11,131 nt of DNA, taken from Thermoplasmata archaeon (GTDB lineage Archaea; Thermoplasmatota; Thermoplasmata; SG8-5). Of this stretch, positions 5,831 to 11,131 are shown one piece after another. A model generated the notes under the pieces. The model made no database searches and was not told the origin of the DNA. It saw nothing but the letters and a program-made list of their open reading frames with translations. A program made the position numbers and the translations under genes. Position 1 is the first letter of the stretch; each line of letters opens with the position of its first letter. The stretch spans positions 1 through 11,131 of the forward strand of contig JAGLQM010000017.1 of NCBI GenBank assembly GCA_023136815.1, written 5' to 3'.

Positions 5831-8587
5831 TTAATGTCCTCGACTTCTCCCAAATATTATAATAATAACCACAGCCAGGAATATGCCACTGGCAATCATA
5901 ATAATTTCGTTCCAATGTGTAATTTCTGGCGGCAGTGGAGGCGGTGGGCTAAGATCTTTGTCCACAACATAAACACTGATTGAATTATCCCCAGGTTTTG
6001 TTTCCAGGTCAGTGGGATGTTCAGCATATGCGGTTACTACGTATTCTCTAACATAATCATCATCATTTGGCTCATCTATTGAAGTAAATTTGAAAACAGC
6101 TTTTCCTTCTGCATCTGTGGTATTATATGCAGGATCTAAAGATGGTGTCGCTGGAGAAACACTAATTGCTACAATTGCTCCCTGAACTGGCTCGCCATTT
6201 TGATATGTCACTTCCACCTCAATATGGGTAAAGCCCAATGTTGTTCCATCATAGCTTATATCCGGGTCAATTACATCAGGGTCTGCGGACATTGACACAG
6301 ACAGGAATGGAACTCCCTCAGAGTAAACAGTAATGAGTGTCAGCCTGCTAGGTGCCGGGTTATACATCATACCATTTTTTTCATATGTTGCACTCTCTAT
6401 TTGAATTGTCACCTTGATTCCATTATTCATTGCATCATCGTCATTGTGGTCAACATAGGGCGCGGTAAATGTGAATGTGGCCTTGCCGGTGGATGTTGTA
6501 TTAGCATGAACATGATCTATTATTCCCATGCTGGCATTCAGAAGAACATATGCTCCCTGAAGTGGATTCCCGTCCTGGTCCTTGACAAAAACAGTAATCT
6601 GGGTGGCGGAATTTGAGACAACTGCAGATGGAGGACTCACAAATTGCGCCATAACTTTGTATGGGCTTGGAGCCCGAATATTGTAAATTGATTTTAAATT
6701 GAAAATTGAGCCAGTATCTCCAACAACCCAGCCTGTGAATCTGTCAGAACGATAAGCTTCAATGTTATTCCGATAATACAGCACATCATAGGGCAAGTCA
6801 TAGACAATACTGGCCTGTGCGTCAAATATTGCTTTTAGTCGAACTTCTTCATCATCAGTCTGCCTTGCTAAATCTATTATTTCATCGAAGCTCTCATTCA
6901 GATACCCAGGATAATTTTGCCCTTCCTCTGCCTGGCTGGAATGGAAAAAAGCATGCAGAAAATCTGTTGGGTCTGAGCCAATACGCCAATTAAGCATATA
7001 CATGTCAAAGTCTCGCTGGTCAATTTGATTAACAATGGAGCCAAAATCCATTGCCACAGATCTGGCATTAATTCCTATATCTTGGAGCTGTTCGGCAATC
7101 ATAAGGCCAGGCTGTGTAACAATGGGGTCATAATTTGCCTCTGGTGTCAGAATCTCAATTACGCCTCCAGGGACACTGCCAATTGGGCTTCCATCAGGAT
7201 TACTCCAATGATTAGTTGGCCCCGGGTACTCATCTGGGTTTTCTAAAGTGTAGTTGGCATTTCTGAGAATATCAATGGCTCCATCAGGGTCAAAGCCATA
7301 TCTGGGAATCGAATCATTGAACCACTCACTGATCTGGCAGATAGGACCTTCTCCAGCAATTCCAAAGTTCAGGTTTATGCGTGAATTAATCCGATTCTTA
7401 TCAATGCAATGGGCAATAGCCTGTCTTAATGGCTTGCCAGTATCATTTCCATCCTCATTATAGCCAAATGATTCTCTGCGCATATTGTAGGCTAGATACT
7501 CAAATCCTGACTGGGACGATTGAGATAGTGCAACACCTGGCTCTTTGGCCAATTCCCGAACAAATGTTGGCGGAACAGTCCAGGCAATGTAATCAATATC
7601 GTCATTTCGGAGTGCCATAACCGCAGCTTCAGCAGTCTTGTAGATTTTGTAAACAATGCCATCAATGTTCGGCTGCCTGGCCAGGCTTTTATCATCAGCA
7701 TCCAGGCAATAATTTTCATACTTGTATCCTGACTTGTAAAAATGGTCTCTGTAAGTTGTAATTTTCGATAACTGGTCTACTTCCCAGTAATCCCATTTGA
7801 ATGGGCCACTTCCCACTGGTTCAGGATTATCATAGATTTGCGCAAGGTCAAGTTTCCAGGAATTGCTGGCAGAGACATTATAACCATGGTCAAACCAGAT
7901 TTTTGCTATGTCAACATTCTGGCCAGATACTTTGTATGCCCAGATATGTTCCGGTAAAAGGAAAGTTGACAATGTGTTTCTGAAGAAGTCATTGTATTGC
8001 TCTGTGAGGACAAATTTCAATGCTGCCTGGAGGCCATCAGAACTTTCCCAGACCTTCTGGATGCTCAGCCAACTGGTTCTGGAATAATTGGAGAGATTTC
8101 TTCCGGCATCATCCTTCAGGCAGTTCATGGAACTGGACCAGTCTGGATTCATAGCAGTTGCGTGCATACTGAACATAATATCCCGAATGTCCATCCGCTC
8201 TCCATCATGCCAGTAAACATCCTCAAAGTCATAGAAAATGACTGCCTCGCCATTATTTGAATTCCAGGAGCTGGATGACGTATAATCAAATTCTCCAATA
8301 TCACAGTCAGTCCAATCTACATAATCAAGAGAAGTGGAACTTGCCGCAGAACCAACTGCAATGTAAGGAATTAATTCATCTGTATCTGGATTGATTTTTA
8401 GTGGTTCGTCATAAAGATACCCAATAACATTCCAGGTCCAGACATCTCCGGCAGTTAGTGGGTTGGTGGTCTTCAGGTCATCCTGCATTGCCACACGGAG
8501 AATCAGTTCATCATACTGTGCCTGACTCATGCTTGCCAGTCCGGAGATAATAACAGTAAATGCCAGCATGACAGCAAGAGATTTCAT
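5831..8587 (-). CDS. Membrane-anchored family-5 solute-binding protein with two C-terminal Ig-like domains
   Basis: This is an extracellular binding protein of the peptide/nickel (SBP_bac_5, DppA/OppA-like) type, which normally delivers ligands to an ABC importer. The 918 residues comprise a Sec signal peptide (likely cut after SQA at 23, with no lipobox Cys), a binding domain at about 25-640, Ig-like domains at about 644-756 and 760-877, a proline-rich linker SPPPPLPP (880-887), and an anchor helix at about 895-912 followed by RSRGH. Family landmarks are YDEPLKINPDTDELIP near 59-74, VYWHDGE at 124-130, GSGPFKW at 259-265, PLRQAIAHCID at 386-396 and WRIGSDPTDF at 534-543. Both Ig domains show the pattern GxPxxGA followed by TxxGKAxF. 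Typical family members end near 500-600 residues, so about 275 residues are added. Neither flank encodes a permease or ATPase, so it is an orphan here. The start has GAGG 8 nt upstream, and a tiny upstream ORF overlaps it as ATGA. The ligand cannot be predicted. Confidence 0.93.
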   Translation of the reverse strand: MKSLAVMLAFTVIISGLASMSQAQYDELILRVAMQDDLKTTNPLTAGDVWTWNVIGYLYDEPLKINPDTDELIPYIAVGSAASSTSLDYVDWTDCDIGEFDYTSSSSWNSNNGEAVIFYDFEDVYWHDGERMDIRDIMFSMHATAMNPDWSSSMNCLKDDAGRNLSNYSRTSWLSIQKVWESSDGLQAALKFVLTEQYNDFFRNTLSTFLLPEHIWAYKVSGQNVDIAKIWFDHGYNVSASNSWKLDLAQIYDNPEPVGSGPFKWDYWEVDQLSKITTYRDHFYKSGYKYENYCLDADDKSLARQPNIDGIVYKIYKTAEAAVMALRNDDIDYIAWTVPPTFVRELAKEPGVALSQSSQSGFEYLAYNMRRESFGYNEDGNDTGKPLRQAIAHCIDKNRINSRINLNFGIAGEGPICQISEWFNDSIPRYGFDPDGAIDILRNANYTLENPDEYPGPTNHWSNPDGSPIGSVPGGVIEILTPEANYDPIVTQPGLMIAEQLQDIGINARSVAMDFGSIVNQIDQRDFDMYMLNWRIGSDPTDFLHAFFHSSQAEEGQNYPGYLNESFDEIIDLARQTDDEEVRLKAIFDAQASIVYDLPYDVLYYRNNIEAYRSDRFTGWVVGDTGSIFNLKSIYNIRAPSPYKVMAQFVSPPSAVVSNSATQITVFVKDQDGNPLQGAYVLLNASMGIIDHVHANTTSTGKATFTFTAPYVDHNDDDAMNNGIKVTIQIESATYEKNGMMYNPAPSRLTLITVYSEGVPFLSVSMSADPDVIDPDISYDGTTLGFTHIEVEVTYQNGEPVQGAIVAISVSPATPSLDPAYNTTDAEGKAVFKFTSIDEPNDDDYVREYVVTAYAEHPTDLETKPGDNSISVYVVDKDLSPPPPLPPEITHWNEIIMIASGIFLAVVIIIIFGRSRGH

Positions 8588-8684
8588 TTTAATTTCCTCA
8601 CATAGACCAGCATTGCGACCATGAGTATGAATATTGTCATTATGTTTGTGATTATATTTCTTGCCCCAAGTATGACATCACCAT
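8584..8684 (-). CDS. Putative micro-ORF for a single-helix membrane peptide, apparently frameshifted
   Basis: The intact part, 8584-8640, encodes MTIFILMVAMLVYVRKLK and stops at a TGA that overlaps the ATG of the solute-binding-protein gene (ATGA). Its frame stays open upstream with further hydrophobic residues (ARNIITN) but has no start codon there. In the neighbouring frame, ATG at 8684-8682 starts MVMSYLG and then hits TAA at 8654-8652. A -1 shift at the GGGG run (8664-8667) would fuse the two into 33 residues: a short N-terminus, one membrane helix and a basic RKLK tail. The ATG at 8684 is at leaderless distance from a TATA element. The shift could be a sequencing or assembly error, a real mutation, or programmed slippage. 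A simple leader without protein function is equally open, since so short an ORF gives little statistical support. Confidence 0.35.
8596..8599 (-). promoter_or_regulatory. Shine-Dalgarno GAGG for the solute-binding-protein gene
   Basis: On the minus strand GAGG lies 8 nt before the ATG at 8587 and falls inside the last codons of the micro-ORF. This is the expected arrangement for an internal, non-leaderless gene, and differs from the leaderless starts predicted elsewhere in the window. Confidence 0.5.
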
Positions 8685-8703
8685 GGTAAACGTTTCAAAA
8701 TAG

Positions 8704-8711
8704 TATATATA
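8704..8711 (-). promoter_or_regulatory. TATA element(s) upstream of the solute-binding-protein gene
   Basis: TATATATA on the minus strand predicts transcription starting about 26 bp downstream, near 8681-8684, where an ATG (8684-8682) lies. A second AT-rich element, TTTATATA at 8739-8746, could instead start RNA near 8716. Either would give a leader of roughly 100-130 nt before the solute-binding-protein ATG. Confidence 0.45.
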
Positions 8712-8764
8712 TCAATGTTGGTACACTTCTTTGTATAATATATAAACTCATTGGTATGGACTTT

Positions 8765-8790
8765 TGTAAACAAACAATCCAAAATTGATT
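8765..8790 (-). terminator. T-rich region downstream of the coiled-coil gene
   Basis: Read on the minus strand, the sequence after the TAA stop (8806-8804) holds an AATTTTGG run and then GTTTGTTTAC within about 45 nt. This is compatible with archaeal T-rich termination, though no run exceeds four T residues. The rest of the gap up to 8712 holds only AT-rich promoter-like sequence. Confidence 0.3.
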
Positions 8791-8803
8791 TTTCGTGTTA
8801 GAG

Positions 8804-11131
8804 TTACAAGTCGGCCAACCGATTTTTCAATCTGGATAATTCGTCTTGCCTTTTCTTCCACTTCTCTTCCTTATCGGCCAGTGCCAGTTCTCTTGCTTCC
8901 AAATCATCAAGCTGGCTCTGGAATTCTGCGAGAATTTCCTCACGCATATCATCTGCCTTTTTCTCCAGCTTCCATTCCTGGGCCTTGAGCTTTTCTTCTT
9001 TAGCCAGGAGCATCTTCTCATGATCTCTGAAATTCCTGTCTTCCATATCAAGTTCTTCTCTTGCAATCATGACCTTTGCCATTTCTGTCTTGACATTTAC
9101 CATTTCCTGGTTAATATCTTTTTCGTGGGCTTTCAGGGCTTCACGCTGTTCCTTAACTTTATCAGCATTTTTGTGAATGGCCGCTTCCTTGCGTTCTATT
9201 TCCTTATCCTTCCTGGTAGATTCCCTTTCAAAAATTTTCTGAGTTTCAGCCAGTTCTTTTTCCGAGGACTCAACTAACGACTCCCGGTCTGCTATGCCAT
9301 CATCCTTGTCATCCAGCTCTTTCTCTCGCTGATCAAGTTCCAGTTTCAGGGCATCAAGTGCAGAGCGGTGCCGGTCAATGTCAATATGCGCATCCTTGAG
9401 CACATCTTCCCGGTTCTTGAGCTTATCTTCTTCCTTAGCCAGCTTTTCCTGCTGAAGGTTAAATTGCTTCTCATGCTTGGCAACGTCCTTATCCAGACGC
9501 TGTCTGTCCTTGACCAGCTCTTTCTTTTTTGCGTTAATCTGGGTGCCTTCATCTTCCAGAGCTGCTGCCTTATCCTCAAGTTTCTTGCCCTGTTTTGCTA
9601 TTTCTTCGATACGCTGTTCTGCTTGAATGGTCAATTCTTCAATTTCCTTGAAGCTGTCCTGAAGTTTTTCATTCTCTCTGGCCAGACGATGCTCTTCCTT
9701 CCTCATCTCGGTTGTGGCACCCTTGATTTCCTTCTCCATATCATCAAGTTTTTCCATGTCTGCCTTCAACCGCTCCTCGTCTGCGATTAGTACTCGCTCC
9801 TTCTTGTCAATATCTCGCGACATATTACGCAAGGACTTCTTCTCATCCTTCAGGGTGGATTCCATCTTGACCAGTTGTTGATTCACATTACCTAATGTAC
9901 TTTTCTCGCGCTGGAACTCGGCATTTTCCTCTTTCAGCAAGGATAATTTTTCTGCCAAGTCCTCCCTGTCTGCGGCAATCTGCGCCTCACTGGATTCAAG
10001 TGCCGCTCCCCATTGCTGATACTCCTTTTCACGGTCATCAAGCAATTTTACCTTTTCATCAAGCTCATGAGCCAGAATATCCAGACGTTTTGTCTCATGG
10101 GCTGCTGATTTTCTTTCTGAATGAAGCTTTGTCTCCAGTTCTTCAATATGATTCTCCTGTCTGGTCAGATAATCACGAGCTTCTTCCACCTCCATGCCAA
10201 GTTGCTGAATTGCATTTTCCCGATTAGCCAGATCCTTCTCTGTCTTCTGGAGCCGGTCCTCTGTTTTTAGAAGCAAAGATTCCTTCTTCACATAATCCTC
10301 AAGTTTTAATTCCAGGTCAGTGCGGGCATGATTCTGCCGTTTTGTCTCCCCGGAAATGTCAGTCCAGAGCGATTCAAGCTCCTGCCTTTCCCTGGCTGTT
10401 CGCTTTCCTTTCTGCATCATCTCTGATTCTCGGTTGCGAATGACCTCCCCTTCCTTGGCCAGTACCATTTCCTTCTTGCGAAGACTACTCTCCTTCTCAT
10501 CAAGAATTCTTGCCCGGTTCTCCAGTTCTTCTCCTCTGGCCTGGAGTTTCATCTGCTCAACTTTTCTATCCGCTAGAGCAATCACGTCTTCTTCATCAAG
10601 ACCTTTCTTATCACTGGTAAGATGTTTCAGAAGCGCAACACTGCCGCTTCTCAAGGTATCCAGTTCGGACTTCATACTATCGATATCCTCGGAACGGGAA
10701 AAAGCCTCTATTCGTGCAACTTCCAGCTCTTCAGCACGGATAGCCAGATCGTCATCAGCCTTCTTTAGCACCATATCACGCATACGCTTCTCACTTACTT
10801 CCTTTCGAGAATTTTTGATTCTTGTTTTCTCTTCGGAGCTCACGACCCTTAATACCGAACCGATATCCACCGAGCCAAGCAAGCCAGATGAATATGAATC
10901 TCCAAGATGTGTAGCTGAAATTGAACTTGATTTATAAGAATAACTGCGAACTTCTACAATACAATCGTCACTGACAGAGTCCCTTACTAATTCGCAGAGA
11001 GCATCTTCGCCGTATTGAATATTACTGGCCTCATGAATAGCAAGATATGGTTTGCCTTTCCTGGTTACAAGGTGTCCAATCGATGATCCGCCGTTCCTGG
11101 TGAAACTGGTCTTCACAAGTCCGTCCAGCTT
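8804..11131 (-). CDS. Long coiled-coil protein, 5' end probably outside the window
   Basis: No family was recognised. The frame is open to the right edge (776 codons including stop). The GTG at 11116 has no good ribosome site, and the codons before it read KLDGL without a stop, so I treat the gene as 5'-truncated. About 100 N-terminal residues look globular (HLVTRKGKPYLAIHE, then a Ser/Tyr-rich stretch YSYKSSSISATHLGDSYSSG). The remaining ~670 residues are almost unbroken Lys/Glu/Leu-rich coiled coil with regular heptads, for example ARILDEK ESSLRKK EMVLAKE. There is no Walker A motif or SMC hinge, no signal peptide in the visible part and no membrane segment. It ends in RLKNRLADL. This suggests a rod-like scaffold, cytoskeletal or chromosome-associated cytoplasmic protein. 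Which one cannot be decided, because coiled-coil similarity is mostly compositional. It lies upstream of the solute-binding-protein gene on the same strand, but the 216-bp gap with promoter elements suggests separate transcription. Confidence 0.88.
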   Translation of the reverse strand, partial: KLDGLVKTSFTRNGGSSIGHLVTRKGKPYLAIHEASNIQYGEDALCELVRDSVSDDCIVEVRSYSYKSSSISATHLGDSYSSGLLGSVDIGSVLRVVSSEEKTRIKNSRKEVSEKRMRDMVLKKADDDLAIRAEELEVARIEAFSRSEDIDSMKSELDTLRSGSVALLKHLTSDKKGLDEEDVIALADRKVEQMKLQARGEELENRARILDEKESSLRKKEMVLAKEGEVIRNRESEMMQKGKRTARERQELESLWTDISGETKRQNHARTDLELKLEDYVKKESLLLKTEDRLQKTEKDLANRENAIQQLGMEVEEARDYLTRQENHIEELETKLHSERKSAAHETKRLDILAHELDEKVKLLDDREKEYQQWGAALESSEAQIAADREDLAEKLSLLKEENAEFQREKSTLGNVNQQLVKMESTLKDEKKSLRNMSRDIDKKERVLIADEERLKADMEKLDDMEKEIKGATTEMRKEEHRLARENEKLQDSFKEIEELTIQAEQRIEEIAKQGKKLEDKAAALEDEGTQINAKKKELVKDRQRLDKDVAKHEKQFNLQQEKLAKEEDKLKNREDVLKDAHIDIDRHRSALDALKLELDQREKELDDKDDGIADRESLVESSEKELAETQKIFERESTRKDKEIERKEAAIHKNADKVKEQREALKAHEKDINQEMVNVKTEMAKVMIAREELDMEDRNFRDHEKMLLAKEEKLKAQEWKLEKKADDMREEILAEFQSQLDDLEARELALADKEEKWKKRQDELSRLKNRLADL

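Noticed and set aside
8588..8803. A structured RNA or riboswitch in the 216-bp gap before the solute-binding-protein gene.
   Set aside because: I found no convincing nested stems. The gap is explained by AT-rich promoter elements, a weak T-rich terminator and the micro-ORF.
10356..10937. Plus-strand 193-codon Ser/Leu-rich ORF opposite the coiled-coil gene.
   Set aside because: Antisense of Glu/Lys/Arg-rich codons gives long open Ser/Leu/Phe-rich frames. There is no promoter or start context, and the coiled-coil frame is continuous across it. The same holds for 9368-9790 and 8846-9277.
11114..11116. GTG as the true start of the coiled-coil protein.
   Set aside because: No ribosome site precedes it, and the frame continues without a stop to the window edge, so it is probably an internal valine codon.
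1..11131. CRISPR array, tRNA or rRNA genes, insertion sequences or other direct repeats.
   Set aside because: Reading both strands I saw no regularly spaced repeats, no tRNA-like T-loop/anticodon arrangement, no transposase motifs and no terminal inverted repeats. Small divergent RNA genes could still escape visual inspection.

Overview
The window looks archaeal and is probably from a euryarchaeote. A Thermoplasmatota-like lineage is my best guess, not a firm placement. The evidence is a flap endonuclease 1 with a C-terminal PCNA-binding box, TATA elements about 26 bp upstream of start codons (implying leaderless mRNAs), T-rich stretches in place of bacterial terminators, and secreted proteins held by one C-terminal membrane helix. 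No rRNA, tRNA, CRISPR array or insertion sequence was seen.

Layout from left to right: positions 1-63 hold an open frame that may be the tail of an upstream gene, touching the next gene as TAATG. A CoA-disulfide/polysulfide reductase with a C-terminal rhodanese domain follows on the + strand (75-1757). It converges on FEN1 (1836-2855, -). Upstream of FEN1 and on the same strand is a secreted, membrane-anchored protein of several beta-sandwich domains (2929-4785, -). A 151-bp intergenic region with two outward-facing promoters separates it from a PPP-family serine/threonine phosphatase (4937-5791, +). That gene converges on a large family-5 solute-binding protein carrying two Ig-like domains and a C-terminal anchor (5831-8587, -). 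A 216-bp gap follows, then a very long coiled-coil protein (8804-11131, -) that probably runs off the right edge.

The genes do not form one obvious pathway. Two encode cell-surface proteins that share a type of Ig-like module, one acts in DNA replication and repair, one in thiol/sulfur redox, one in protein dephosphorylation, and one is structural or scaffolding. No ABC permease or ATPase gene adjoins the solute-binding protein.

The most unusual signal is just upstream of the solute-binding protein. A tiny hydrophobic reading frame ends in an ATGA overlap with that gene's start codon. A one-base shift at a GGGG run would join it to an ATG placed at leaderless distance from a TATA box, giving a 33-residue single-helix membrane peptide. 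Also worth checking are an 8-bp inverted repeat in the divergent promoter region whose half-site recurs upstream of FEN1, and an 8-bp stem-loop over the tandem stop codons of the surface-protein gene.
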